64,000 nucleotides of DNA, from NCBI RefSeq assembly GCF_021215455.1, contig NZ_JAJPWV010000003.1, positions 62,001 to 126,000 on the forward strand, given 5' to 3'. A model generated the notes under the pieces. That model was given only the letters and a program-made list of their open reading frames with translations, ran no database searches and was not told where the DNA came from. How positions within the stretch are numbered: the stretch's first letter is position 1; every line of letters begins with the position of its first letter. This document shows positions 32,322 to 41,727 of the stretch, one piece after another. A program made the translations under genes and the position numbers. The stretch comes from Mucilaginibacter roseus. Its GTDB lineage: Bacteria; Bacteroidota; Bacteroidia; Sphingobacteriales; Sphingobacteriaceae.

Positions 32322-34886
32322 TTAAAAATCGAACTTCACAAAAAACCGCACGCCATTTTTGGCAATGCCCGGATGATCAAGGTAAGAGAAACGCTTAACA
32401 TAGTCAACCCGTAAAACCTTAAATATGTTAGATATACCTACGCTGCCTTCCATATACGGCCCGTTGTTTAATGAGTAGGTAATTGGCGCACCCGTTTCGG
32501 TACTTATCGGGAAGTTATATAGCTGCGGGTTCAACGCCGGGTTGTTCTCGTTACGTATACCCCCCCAAAGACTTTTAAAGTCGATCACCTCACGCCATTT
32601 CAGTTTTTTCAGCAATGGCACTTTGTTAAAAATAAAGCCATTAAAGCTATGATCTATGTTGATTGCCGCATAATGGTCGCTCACGAATTCCAAAAAGTTC
32701 ATCAGGTTGTACGACTGGAACTGGAACGCATACGATTGGTTGGCCCGATGTATATCCAGCAACGGGAATGGCGCCTGGCCAAATATGTTATTACCTTCAA
32801 GCCCTATATCGGTATAACCGAATTGCGACCAGTAGAAACGCTTGGTGATATTTGCTGTAATGCTTTGATAGTTATAATCGCCGCCAAACAGATCCTTCAC
32901 GCCCTGATTATATTGAAGCGTAAATATTGGATACTTATCAGGTATCGGTGTACGGTATAGCTTTCCCTGATAGAATTTCTCAAACGGCGCGTAACGCAAT
33001 TGCAGCGAGAGTTCAGTAGTACTTAGTGTGCGTATATTGTTGGGCTGGCCGTTTACTGTGTTTTGGAAATACAAAGCACCTGCCGGACTTTGCGACCAGG
33101 TTTTGAAGCCAAGGTTGTACGAGAAGTGATTGCGGAATTCATGGACATAATCCAACCGGAAAATGTCGTTATACAACCACATATCGTTATTGCCACGCTT
33201 GAATGATAACAGGAAGCTGCTCTCCTGCACAAACTGCAGCTCCTGTCCCGGAATTTTGGTATCGTGCTGGAAGCTTGCCCTTATGTAGTTTTGCGGGAAC
33301 CGGTAGATCGACTTATTGTTGAGCGAATATGTCGCACTTAAAAAGTACTTGAATTTTTCATCCTTAAAACCATAAGCGCCGTAAGTTTCAAAGTAATAAC
33401 GCTCGCTTAACGCGGTAGTGGTACGGCCACCTAAACGTAAGCGGAAACCCTCAACCGGGTTAAAGCTGTAAAATGTATTTACCGGCCCAACTTCAAACGG
33501 CCCAAAGTTTTTATACCCGGCAATAAACAGGGTGATTAAATCCATTGTGCGTTTAAACGACGGGATGGTTTGCAGGCTATCAATATTCTTATAGATATCG
33601 CGCTGCTGTACGGATAACGTATCTAACCGGTTTGACTGCCAGAACATATCGCTTTTCTCTTCCGCGTCCTTCGCGAAAACCACAGCCGAACCCTCGTATG
33701 TAGTTTTTGGCAGCGGCTTGTTAACCGTAAAATCCTGAATGGTAACGGTGCGTTGGCCAAAAATACCGCCGCCTTTATTTTTGTTTAAACCGAAGTCCAT
33801 TTTCAGGTCGCTTCCGCTCAGGTGATAACGGCCGTCAGGATTTTTTTCGAATGACAGCGTTGCCATCATCTTACGCACAAAGTTAAGGTTGATGTTTTTA
33901 TTGACGGTTAGCACCGCGTTTTCAACTGCGTAGTTACCATCCAAAGTTACATACAGCCTGCCCTCAAATAACATATCCGTGGTGTTGCGTGGCGTAAAGC
34001 TTAACTCAACCAGTTGCGGGCTTTGATCCTTAAGTGTATCAGTAATAAAGAACTTGTAAAATGCCGGTGCCGAATTTGCTATCGGGCTTAATATTTGGTT
34101 ACTCAACAATGAGATATTATTATCGTATATCTCGATGTCCTGGTACATGCGGTTAAAGTACTGCTGCAAGCCTTCGTTATCAATAAAGTTCTCATCAAAC
34201 TTTACCTGTTTGTGAGCGGTAACTATTTGCTTTTTGCTTTCCGGATCTTTACGATAAAAATTATCTGAAAGCCTTTCTTCCATGTACATAGGCAGCAGGT
34301 TTTTACCACCGATAGCAGTTGAATCCTGCTCCTGGAACAGAAACTGGTAATTACGGAACATCTTCCGGTTCTTGAACTTGTCGGACAGGTTGCTCAACGA
34401 AAAGAACATCTTTTCGTACTGCTTGTATTGGGTATAATCATAAGCTTCTGAACGGTTTTTATCCTTATTGGCAATAACCTTACGGATCAGCTCAACAGCC
34501 GGGTTATTCTTGTTGGTATATTTTTTCTTTTTACCGCCTTTTACCACTACTTCGGTAAGCAGTTTGGCATCGTTACCCATTACAATATCAACAGTTTGCT
34601 CGCGGCCGGGCAATATATTTTTTACCACGGTTCTGTACCCTACATACGATGCTTGTAACTGGGTATAAGTACCATTGATAGTGATCTTGTAATGGCCGTT
34701 CATATCGGTATTAACACCTTGTGAGGTGCCTACCACAGCTATCGAAACATAAGGCAATGTTTCTTTGGTCTTGGCATCGCGCACGGTGCCCTGCACAACC
34801 GTATTTTGTGCAAAAGCAATAACTGTCAGCAACATAAATAGCGCTAACAAACTAAATTTCTTATTTACTTTAATTAGTATTTTCAT
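32322..34886 (-). CDS. Carboxypeptidase-regulatory plus DUF5686 outer membrane protein
   Basis: The ATG at 34884-34886 gives MKILIKVNKKFSLLALFMLL (854 residues); the longer frame uses GTG at 34898. After a signal peptide ending VIAFAQ comes a CarboxypepD_reg_2 domain (VVQGTVRDAKTKETLPYVSIAVVG), a lysine-rich linker GGKKKKYTNKNNPA, and DUF5686 with a long C-terminal beta-barrel ending GVRFFVKFDF. The plug domain of true TonB receptors is not seen. Such proteins are placed in the outer membrane of Bacteroidota; function is unknown. It is a single-gene unit. Confidence 0.82.
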   Translation of the reverse strand: MKILIKVNKKFSLLALFMLLTVIAFAQNTVVQGTVRDAKTKETLPYVSIAVVGTSQGVNTDMNGHYKITINGTYTQLQASYVGYRTVVKNILPGREQTVDIVMGNDAKLLTEVVVKGGKKKKYTNKNNPAVELIRKVIANKDKNRSEAYDYTQYKQYEKMFFSLSNLSDKFKNRKMFRNYQFLFQEQDSTAIGGKNLLPMYMEERLSDNFYRKDPESKKQIVTAHKQVKFDENFIDNEGLQQYFNRMYQDIEIYDNNISLLSNQILSPIANSAPAFYKFFITDTLKDQSPQLVELSFTPRNTTDMLFEGRLYVTLDGNYAVENAVLTVNKNINLNFVRKMMATLSFEKNPDGRYHLSGSDLKMDFGLNKNKGGGIFGQRTVTIQDFTVNKPLPKTTYEGSAVVFAKDAEEKSDMFWQSNRLDTLSVQQRDIYKNIDSLQTIPSFKRTMDLITLFIAGYKNFGPFEVGPVNTFYSFNPVEGFRLRLGGRTTTALSERYYFETYGAYGFKDEKFKYFLSATYSLNNKSIYRFPQNYIRASFQHDTKIPGQELQFVQESSFLLSFKRGNNDMWLYNDIFRLDYVHEFRNHFSYNLGFKTWSQSPAGALYFQNTVNGQPNNIRTLSTTELSLQLRYAPFEKFYQGKLYRTPIPDKYPIFTLQYNQGVKDLFGGDYNYQSITANITKRFYWSQFGYTDIGLEGNNIFGQAPFPLLDIHRANQSYAFQFQSYNLMNFLEFVSDHYAAINIDHSFNGFIFNKVPLLKKLKWREVIDFKSLWGGIRNENNPALNPQLYNFPISTETGAPITYSLNNGPYMEGSVGISNIFKVLRVDYVKRFSYLDHPGIAKNGVRFFVKFDF

Positions 34887-34939
34887 TTTATTATTCACTC
34901 AATTTACCTCCCGGCAAAAGGGTGCTCAAAGATAAATAC

Positions 34940-34970
34940 AATACCGCACGGATATTTCCCGTGCGGTATT
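34940..34970 (-). terminator. Hairpin ending the efflux operon
   Basis: ATACCGCACGG (34941-34951) and CCGTGCGGTAT (34959-34969) form an 11-bp stem around a 7-nt loop, about 70 bp beyond the tolC-like stop. Read leftward it is followed by TGTATTTATC, a weak T tract. Confidence 0.65.
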
Positions 34971-35040
34971 GCAGACGAACATCGCTTTGCAATATTTTAA
35001 TGAGTTATTAATTATTGCAATGTTTTTGACAATGCCGTGT

Positions 35041-36456
35041 TTATTTCCAACCGCCGCCGAGCGACCGGTACAGGTTAACAATAGCCTGTAGCTGCTGCAA
35101 TTTGTCGCCTACGCTGTTAAGCTGTGCGGCAAGCAGGCTTTGCTCTGATGTTAACACATCGGTATAATTTGTTGCCGAGCTGTAACGCAGCAACTCTTTG
35201 GTAAAATCAACAGATTTCTGTAGTGCCTCTAATTGTTTAGCGCGTGATGTTTGCTTTTCAACCGCGGTTTGGTAAGCATACAAAGCATTTGAAACTTCAG
35301 AACCGGCAGTGAGTACGCTTTGTTGAAAGGCGTAGTAAGCCTGCTCCTGCTGTGCTTTAGCTGTGCGTAACCTCGCGCGGTTTTCCCCTTTTGAAAAAAT
35401 AGGCTGAGTTAAGCCACCAACTATGCTATAGAATATGGAATTATCAAACAGGTTTTTGATCTTCAGTGACGAAACCCCGCCCTGCGCCGTAATAGTTAAA
35501 GCCGGGTAGAAGTAGGTACGCGCTACGTTCGTATTTTCAAATGCGCTGCGAAACGCGAATTCCGCCTGCTGCACATCGGGCCTGTTTTTTAACAATTGCG
35601 ACGGTATACCTACCTGCATATCGGTGTAAGGCTTCTGCTCGTCAAGCGAGGTTCGTTTGATAGCGCCCGGCGCACGTGCAAGCAGTATGCTCAGGGCATT
35701 CTCCGTTTCGCGGATACTGCGTTTTAAATCAGGTATGGTAACCTCGGCAGCATAGCGATTAGCCTCACTTTGCACAACGGCTGCACCAGTAACAATCGCG
35801 CTTTCCTTTAAAGCCTTCATGGTCTCCACATCGGTAATGCGGTTCTTCAGGGTTTGTTCGGTAATAGCCAATTGCTTATCCAGCGCAAGCAGGCTATAAT
35901 AGTTGTTCGCGATATTGGCTATCAGTTGCGTTTGCACGGCACGCTTGCCCGCATCACTCGCGAAAAAGTTGGCCAGCGCCGAACGTTTTGAACTGCTCAG
36001 CTTACCCCATATGTCAGCTTCCCAACTGGTGCTTAAGCCCAACTGATGCGTAGTGGTAGTCAATATAAACGAGTTGGCAAACTCCGGCGGAAAATTCAAC
36101 CCCGCTAATGATTGCTTGTTACGTGTAATAGTTGCATTACCTGATAGGCTCGGGAAAAACGCCGCCTTGGTTTGCTGTACGGTAGCATAAGCCTCGTTAA
36201 TGCGCTGCATAGCCGTTTTAAGGTCGAGGTTGTTTTGTACGCCCTCTTTTATTAGTCCCTGCAAAACGGTGTCGGCAAACAACTGCTCAACAGGTACAGT
36301 AGCTATTGATGTGGTATCGTTGATAGTAGTATCACGATACAACTTATCCGTTTGTACGTTAAGGTTTGGCTGCTGGTACTTTTTGGTAACGCACGATGAG
36401 ATGATCATCGCTGCTGAAAGCGCTGCAAGTACCGGCCATTTATATCTCTTGATCAT
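35041..36456 (-). CDS. TolC/NodT-type outer membrane efflux lipoprotein
   Basis: The protein has 471 residues and begins with a lipoprotein signal MIKRYKWPVLAALSAAMIISSC (Cys22). Two OEP repeats follow, seen as long coiled-coil helices with conserved segments ATVQQTKAAFFPSLSGNATI, LGLSTSWEADIWGKLSSSKR and NRPDVQQAEFAFRSAFENTNVARTYFYPALT. This matches the OprM/CusC group that closes tripartite RND pumps. It is the last gene of the tetR-adaptor-RND operon. Confidence 0.92.
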   Translation of the reverse strand: MIKRYKWPVLAALSAAMIISSCVTKKYQQPNLNVQTDKLYRDTTINDTTSIATVPVEQLFADTVLQGLIKEGVQNNLDLKTAMQRINEAYATVQQTKAAFFPSLSGNATITRNKQSLAGLNFPPEFANSFILTTTTHQLGLSTSWEADIWGKLSSSKRSALANFFASDAGKRAVQTQLIANIANNYYSLLALDKQLAITEQTLKNRITDVETMKALKESAIVTGAAVVQSEANRYAAEVTIPDLKRSIRETENALSILLARAPGAIKRTSLDEQKPYTDMQVGIPSQLLKNRPDVQQAEFAFRSAFENTNVARTYFYPALTITAQGGVSSLKIKNLFDNSIFYSIVGGLTQPIFSKGENRARLRTAKAQQEQAYYAFQQSVLTAGSEVSNALYAYQTAVEKQTSRAKQLEALQKSVDFTKELLRYSSATNYTDVLTSEQSLLAAQLNSVGDKLQQLQAIVNLYRSLGGGWK

Positions 36457-36500
36457 TGTTATGATTATTATCTTTTATTCAATAAATTTCAATACGGTAA

Positions 36501-39500
36501 TTAGGCCACAACCACTTCATCGTCCTCATCATCTTCTTCCTTTGCCTTATTGCCGCTGATGCGCTCCTGAAGGCTCTGGAATATGACGAACAGCGTCGGG
36601 ATAACAAACACACCGAACACCGTACCGATAAGCATACCACCTACCGCGCCGGTACCGATTGAACGGTTACCCTCGGCACCCGCTCCCGATGCCAGCATTA
36701 GCGGAACTAAACCCAGTATGAAGGCGAATGACGTCATCAAAATCGGGCGTAAACGGGCTACTGCACCGTCAATAGCGGCCTCAACAATACTCAACCCGGC
36801 ACGGCGGCGCATTACCGCGAACTCCACGATAAGAATTGCGTTCTTGGCCAACAAGCCGATGAGCATGATGAGCGTGATCTGTAAATAGATGTTATTTTGT
36901 ACTCCGAATATCTTGGCAAACAAGAATGCTCCTGCCAAACCTACAGGCAGCGATAACAATACCGCGAAAGGTAAGATGTAGCTCTCGTACTGCGCGCTTA
37001 ATAAAAAATATACGAATATCAAACAAAGTCCAAAAATGAACAGCGTTTGGCTTCCGCTTGAAATCTCCTCGCGGCTAAGGCCCGAAAATTCGTAACCGTA
37101 ACCGGTTGGCAAAGTTTGTGCAGCCACTTCTTGCACCGCTTTAATGGCATCACCCGTACTAAAACCAGGCTTAGGCGCACCGGTAATAGATATTGAAGTG
37201 AACAGGTTGAAACGGCTGATTGATTCCGGACCATATACTTTTTTCAAGGTAACAAACTCTGATATCGGGGCCATTACATTATCGTTGGTGCGCACAAATA
37301 TCTTGGTCATGCTTTCAGGGCTGCCACGAAAACCGGCATCAGCCTGTATCATTACACGGTACTGTTTACCAAACTCATTAAAGTTTGAGGCGTACAAACC
37401 ACCGAAATAACCTTGCAATGTACCCAGTACAGCGTCAACGCCAATGTTAGCGTCTTTACACTTGGCCACATTTACATCAACCTCATACTGTGGGAAGTTG
37501 GTATTAAAGAAGGTCGCCCCGTACTGAATCTCAGGACGCTGATTTAACGCGCCCAGGAACTTACCATTCACGGCCATAAAATCGGCTATGCTGCCGCCCG
37601 TACGATCCTGCAATTGCAGTTCGAAACCACTACTGTTACCAAAACCCTGTAACGATGGCGGGGCGAAAAAGATAATCTTGGCTGATTTGATACCCGCCGT
37701 CATACCAAACATTTTACCGGTAACCGCGGCAACACTATGCTCGGCGCCTTCACGCAGAGACCAATCCTTCAACTTAATGAACAAGATACTGTACGAACCG
37801 CCGGCACCGCTTAATAAACCAGTACCCGCAACACGTGTAACCGATTCAACCTCGGGCAGTGCCTGTACCATTTTACCAACCTGGTTTGATACCTCGATAC
37901 TGCGTTCCAGCGATGCTGCCGGTGGCAAGCTGATATCGGCCATGATAAAGCTTTGATCCTCATCGGGCACAAAACCGCTTGGCGTAGTTTTTAACAGGAA
38001 CCAGAATAACACCGCGAATACCGCGATACCAACAACAGCAATCCATTTTTTTACAGACAGGAAACCTACCGAACGTTTGTACTTATCGGTAACGGCATCA
38101 AACCCGGCGTTAAAGGCGGCATAAAAGCGGTTAAGTAAACCTGTTTTATGATGCTCACCTTCCGGATGCGGCTTTAATAACAAGGCACACAAGGCAGGGC
38201 TAAGCGTTAACGCGTTAACCGCCGATATGATAATGGAAATAGCCAGTGTTAAACCGAATTGCTTATAGAATACACCTGACGAGCCGGTAATAAAGGTAAC
38301 CGGTATAAACACCGCTGCCATTACCAGGGTAATGGATATTACCGCACCGCTGATCTCGCTCATGGCAGTCACGGTTGCTTTCTTGGCTGATTTTGCACCA
38401 TTATCCAGCTTGGCGTGTACCGCCTCAACTACTACGATGGCGTCATCCACCACAATACCGATGGCCAATACCAACGCAAACAACGTTAACAGGTTAATGG
38501 TAAAGCCAAACAGTTGCAGGAAGAAGAATGTACCCACAATAGCTACCGGTACCGCGATGGCCGGAATAAGCGTCGAGCGGAAATCCTGCAAGAAAACGAA
38601 TACCACGATGAACACGAGTATAAACGCCTCGATAAGCGTATGGATAACCTTTTCGATTGATACGTCAAGGAAATCATTCGCGCTGAAGATAGGCGTTACG
38701 GTTACGCCGCGTGGGAAAGTTTTTGAAGCATCGTCAAGTGTTTTCTCGATCTGCTCAATCATTTCGTGCGCGTTTGAACCGGCAGCCTGGTATACCGCAA
38801 GCGCTATGGATGGCTCGCCATTGGTTTCGGTAGTAACACTGTAGCTTAAAGCGCCCAGTTCAACACGTGCAATATCTTTAAGGCGTAAAAACTGACCGTT
38901 ACCCGCAGAGCGGATCACGATGTTCTCAAATTCAGCCGGCTTTTTTAAACGGCCTTTATATTTCAGTACATACTCGAAAGATTGGTTACTGTTTTCACCA
39001 ACCTTACCCGGTGCTGCCTCAATGTTTTGTTCTGCAAGAGCAGCGTTAACATCAGCAGGTATTAAGCCGTAAGTAGCCATAACATCCGGCTTTAGCCAGA
39101 TACGCATGGAATAATCCTGCGAACCGAAAGAGATAGCGTCGCCCACACCATTAATACGCTTTACCTGCGGCAATACGTTAATGGCGGCATAGTTCTGCAA
39201 AAAGGTTTGATCGAATGATTTGTTTGAGCTTTGCAGCGCGAACACCATCACCATACTGCTTTGCTGCTTGCTGGTGGTAACACCGGCCTTGGTAACCTCG
39301 GCAGGTAACAACGGCGTAGCTTTTGACACCCTGTTCTGCACGTTTACTGCGGCAAGGTCAGGATCAGTACCCAGTTTAAAATAAACGGTTATGGTTGCTG
39401 TACCATCATTACTGGCTTTGGAGGTCATGTAGGTCATGTTCTCCACACCGTTTATCTGCTCTTCGAGCGGTACAATAACACTGTTCATCACCACCTCGGC

Positions 39501-39659
39501 ATTCGCGCCGGTGTATGATGCCGAAACCTGCACCGTTGGCGGCGCAATTTCGGGGTATTGAGATATTGGCAGCGTGGTTAGCCCCAATATACCCAGTATA
39601 ACTATGATGACCGATATAACAGTAGAGAGTACCGGCCTTTCAATAAATTTGCGTAACAT
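36501..39659 (-). CDS. RND multidrug efflux transporter, HAE1 (AcrB) family
   Basis: The protein has 1052 residues, the standard AcrB length. Segments include MLRKFIERPVLSTVISVIIV, YTGANAEVVMNSVIVPLEEQINGVENM, the TM4 proton-relay segment GIVVDDAIVVVEAV with the Asp-Asp pair, and the second repeat LIMLIGLLAKNAILIVEFA. Motif content (two repeats, twelve helices) marks the drug/proton antiporter class rather than heavy-metal CzcA pumps. The C-terminus is acidic (EEDDEDDEVVVA). Adaptor and TolC genes flank it on the same strand. Confidence 0.95.
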   Translation of the reverse strand: MLRKFIERPVLSTVISVIIVILGILGLTTLPISQYPEIAPPTVQVSASYTGANAEVVMNSVIVPLEEQINGVENMTYMTSKASNDGTATITVYFKLGTDPDLAAVNVQNRVSKATPLLPAEVTKAGVTTSKQQSSMVMVFALQSSNKSFDQTFLQNYAAINVLPQVKRINGVGDAISFGSQDYSMRIWLKPDVMATYGLIPADVNAALAEQNIEAAPGKVGENSNQSFEYVLKYKGRLKKPAEFENIVIRSAGNGQFLRLKDIARVELGALSYSVTTETNGEPSIALAVYQAAGSNAHEMIEQIEKTLDDASKTFPRGVTVTPIFSANDFLDVSIEKVIHTLIEAFILVFIVVFVFLQDFRSTLIPAIAVPVAIVGTFFFLQLFGFTINLLTLFALVLAIGIVVDDAIVVVEAVHAKLDNGAKSAKKATVTAMSEISGAVISITLVMAAVFIPVTFITGSSGVFYKQFGLTLAISIIISAVNALTLSPALCALLLKPHPEGEHHKTGLLNRFYAAFNAGFDAVTDKYKRSVGFLSVKKWIAVVGIAVFAVLFWFLLKTTPSGFVPDEDQSFIMADISLPPAASLERSIEVSNQVGKMVQALPEVESVTRVAGTGLLSGAGGSYSILFIKLKDWSLREGAEHSVAAVTGKMFGMTAGIKSAKIIFFAPPSLQGFGNSSGFELQLQDRTGGSIADFMAVNGKFLGALNQRPEIQYGATFFNTNFPQYEVDVNVAKCKDANIGVDAVLGTLQGYFGGLYASNFNEFGKQYRVMIQADAGFRGSPESMTKIFVRTNDNVMAPISEFVTLKKVYGPESISRFNLFTSISITGAPKPGFSTGDAIKAVQEVAAQTLPTGYGYEFSGLSREEISSGSQTLFIFGLCLIFVYFLLSAQYESYILPFAVLLSLPVGLAGAFLFAKIFGVQNNIYLQITLIMLIGLLAKNAILIVEFAVMRRRAGLSIVEAAIDGAVARLRPILMTSFAFILGLVPLMLASGAGAEGNRSIGTGAVGGMLIGTVFGVFVIPTLFVIFQSLQERISGNKAKEEDDEDDEVVVA

Positions 39660-39713
39660 ATTTTGTTGTGCTGAGGTTGCAAGGACATAATCAATGCCCT
39701 TTAAAATTCGTTA

Positions 39714-40883
39714 TTACTTTACGTCTTTGTAAGCAGCTTCGCCACCTTTGGTATCAGGCTGTATGGTCATGCCGTCCTGCAGGTTGGCCACACCATCAAA
39801 CACTACGGTTTCGCCTGCCTTTAACCCCTCGGTAACTACAAAGTACTGGCCTGCGGGTGCCTCAACAGTGGTGATCTCCGTGCTTTTTACTTTTCCAGCT
39901 TTATCAACCACGTATACAAAGCGCTTGCCCTGCAACTCAAATGTTGATTTTTGCGGAACCAGTACACCATCCGTAATATTTTGCGGTATACTGATAGTTG
40001 CGCTACCACCACTGCGGATAAGCCCTACCGGGTTAGGGAAGGTTGCCCTTAATTGAGACGAACCTGTTGAAGTATTGATCAACCCATTGGCGGTTTCTAC
40101 TCTGCCTTTTTCAGGGTATTCGGTACCATCGGCCAGGGTTAAGGTAACAGGTGGCAATTGCTTTAATTTATCATCAAGGGTTTTGCCTTTATTATGCCTT
40201 GAAAAATCAAGCAGTTGTTTCTCGTTTAACGAGAAGTAAGCATATACCTTACCGATATTTGATACCGTAGTAAGTGGCTGTGCGGTGGTGCTGCTTACCA
40301 GGCTGCCCAGTTTATATGGGATAGCGCCAACCACACCATTAACCGGGCTGGTAACCGTAGTATAACCTAAGTTTGTACGCGCGTTTGATAAACTTGCTTT
40401 AGCCTGTTTCAATGCCGCCCTGCGCGATTGAAGTGTTAATTCAGCTGATTCCAACTCGAATTTGCTGATAATTCCTTTATCAACAAGCGGACGGGTTTTC
40501 TTAACCTGAAGTTCGGCAGCGTTAACGTCAGCCTCGGCACTGCTAATAGAGGCGGCGGCAGTGGCTACTTCCTGTGCATATTGCGGCGCATTAATGCGGA
40601 AAAGCAACTGGCCTTTTTTAACCACGCTACCCTCGTCAATGTAAATCTGCTCGATGTAGCCGTCAATTTTTGGACGTATTTCGATATTTTGCTGCCCCTC
40701 AAGCGTGGCCGGATAAGTAGCATTGATCTCCGTATTCTGAGGGGTGACTGTAAATACCGGGAAACTTTGCGGCGGCGGAGCACCGGCACCGGCCTGACCT
40801 TGCTGCTGTTCGCCTCCGCCACATGCTGCTAATAACAGCATTGCCGAACCTAAACCGGCAACTATAAACGCTTTGGTTCTCAT
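39714..40883 (-). CDS. RND periplasmic adaptor (membrane fusion) lipoprotein
   Basis: From the ATG at 40881-40883 the protein has 389 residues and a lipobox LLLAACGGG. The longer frame to 40913 lacks a signal peptide and was not chosen. It has the HlyD/AcrA order: lipoyl half-motif IDGYIEQIYIDEGSVVKKGQLLFRI, alpha-helical hairpin (residues about 95-160), second lipoyl half with ARTNLGYTTVTSPVNGVVG, then beta-barrel and membrane-proximal domains. It links the RND pump to the TolC-like channel. Confidence 0.92.
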   Translation of the reverse strand: MRTKAFIVAGLGSAMLLLAACGGGEQQQGQAGAGAPPPQSFPVFTVTPQNTEINATYPATLEGQQNIEIRPKIDGYIEQIYIDEGSVVKKGQLLFRINAPQYAQEVATAAASISSAEADVNAAELQVKKTRPLVDKGIISKFELESAELTLQSRRAALKQAKASLSNARTNLGYTTVTSPVNGVVGAIPYKLGSLVSSTTAQPLTTVSNIGKVYAYFSLNEKQLLDFSRHNKGKTLDDKLKQLPPVTLTLADGTEYPEKGRVETANGLINTSTGSSQLRATFPNPVGLIRSGGSATISIPQNITDGVLVPQKSTFELQGKRFVYVVDKAGKVKSTEITTVEAPAGQYFVVTEGLKAGETVVFDGVANLQDGMTIQPDTKGGEAAYKDVK

Positions 40884-40943
40884 GGTGATGTTTGAAAATT
40901 GATATATGTGCATGATATTTAGTGACTTTTGTTATTTGATAAG

Positions 40944-40965
40944 TTTGGTTAAATTTTGTTAACTG
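40944..40965. promoter_or_regulatory. Diverged copy of the TetR operator upstream of the adaptor
   Basis: The reverse complement reads CAGTTAACAAAATTTAACC followed by AAA, sharing TTAACAAAAT with the perfect dyad at 41567-41588. It lies between the tetR stop and the adaptor start, so the repressor may bind twice in the operon. Confidence 0.45.
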
Positions 40966-40971
40966 CTATTT

Positions 40972-41562
40972 TCATTTTTTAAAAAGCATGTTACAGGTTA
41001 TTTCCTTTCGCTCAAGCATTAGTTTATTAAACTGCTCGTCGTCCAGGTTGTAAAATTGCTTGTACATGGGTTTCATAATCAGCGGATAGATCATCATCGA
41101 AAACATATTCATAGAAAAATGTATAGGATCCATTTGCTCGAGTCTGCCTGCATCCATTTCCGCCTTTATCTGCCTCGAAAAATTTTCTACCTTTTCGCTC
41201 ATGTTCTCTTTATGATAAAGATTACCATGCGTATTCATCTCCGTAATCAAAAAAGTCTCCTGATAAGGATACTCCATTGAGTCGGCCATAAACACATCTA
41301 TAAAGTCCTCTACCTTTTCTTTAAAGGGCTTTTCCGCTTCCATAACCTGCACCAGGCGCGTGCTCAAATCGTTCATTCCGTCTTCATAAACCTGCTTAAT
41401 TAATGAATCCTTAGAGCGGAAATAGTAATTTACAAGTGTACGGTTAACACCAGCTGCATCGGCAATATCCTGTGTGGTGGCATGCAAGCGCCCCTCTGCA
41501 AAAAACACTCGCTTAGCAGTATCTTTTATAAGTTGTTCAGTACCAGTATCTCTTGTCGCCAT
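40972..41562 (-). CDS. TetR family repressor of the RND efflux operon
   Basis: From the ATG at 41560-41562 the protein reads MATRDTGTEQLIKDTAKRVF (196 residues). The helix-turn-helix is HATTQDIADAAGVNRTLVNYYFRSKDSLIKQ, a typical TetR recognition helix (N-R-T-L-V-N-Y-Y-F). The C-terminal domain should bind the inducing drug. It is the first gene of the efflux operon and has a perfect dyad directly upstream of the start codon, which points to autorepression together with the pump. Confidence 0.87.
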   Translation of the reverse strand: MATRDTGTEQLIKDTAKRVFFAEGRLHATTQDIADAAGVNRTLVNYYFRSKDSLIKQVYEDGMNDLSTRLVQVMEAEKPFKEKVEDFIDVFMADSMEYPYQETFLITEMNTHGNLYHKENMSEKVENFSRQIKAEMDAGRLEQMDPIHFSMNMFSMMIYPLIMKPMYKQFYNLDDEQFNKLMLERKEITCNMLFKK

Positions 41563-41566
41563 AAAT

Positions 41567-41588
41567 TGTTTAACAAAATTGTTAAACA
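41567..41588. promoter_or_regulatory. TetR operator at the start of the efflux operon
   Basis: TGTTTAACA (41567-41575), AAAT, TGTTAAACA (41580-41588): a perfect inverted repeat with 9-bp arms, ending 5 bp upstream of the tetR ATG. Confidence 0.8.
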
Positions 41589-41727
41589 TTCAGTTTAAAC
41601 AGAAATTTTAATTTTACTTTTTGACTTATTTGACAAGTTTGTGATATTTGGCATTCCACACCGACATTATTATTACTTAAAGGATGGCTATACTTGTCCA
41701 TCCATCAACCTCGCTTACTGATTTAAT

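Noticed and set aside
34988..35024. GCAATATT-containing repeat upstream of the DUF5686 gene as an ArsR operator
   Set aside because: Only the central part matches; the ATCG/CGAT ends are missing and the gene has no evident arsenic link.
38332..38844. A 170-codon open frame antisense to the RND pump gene
   Set aside because: It is low-complexity and Ser/Thr-rich, the usual result of reading a membrane protein gene backwards.
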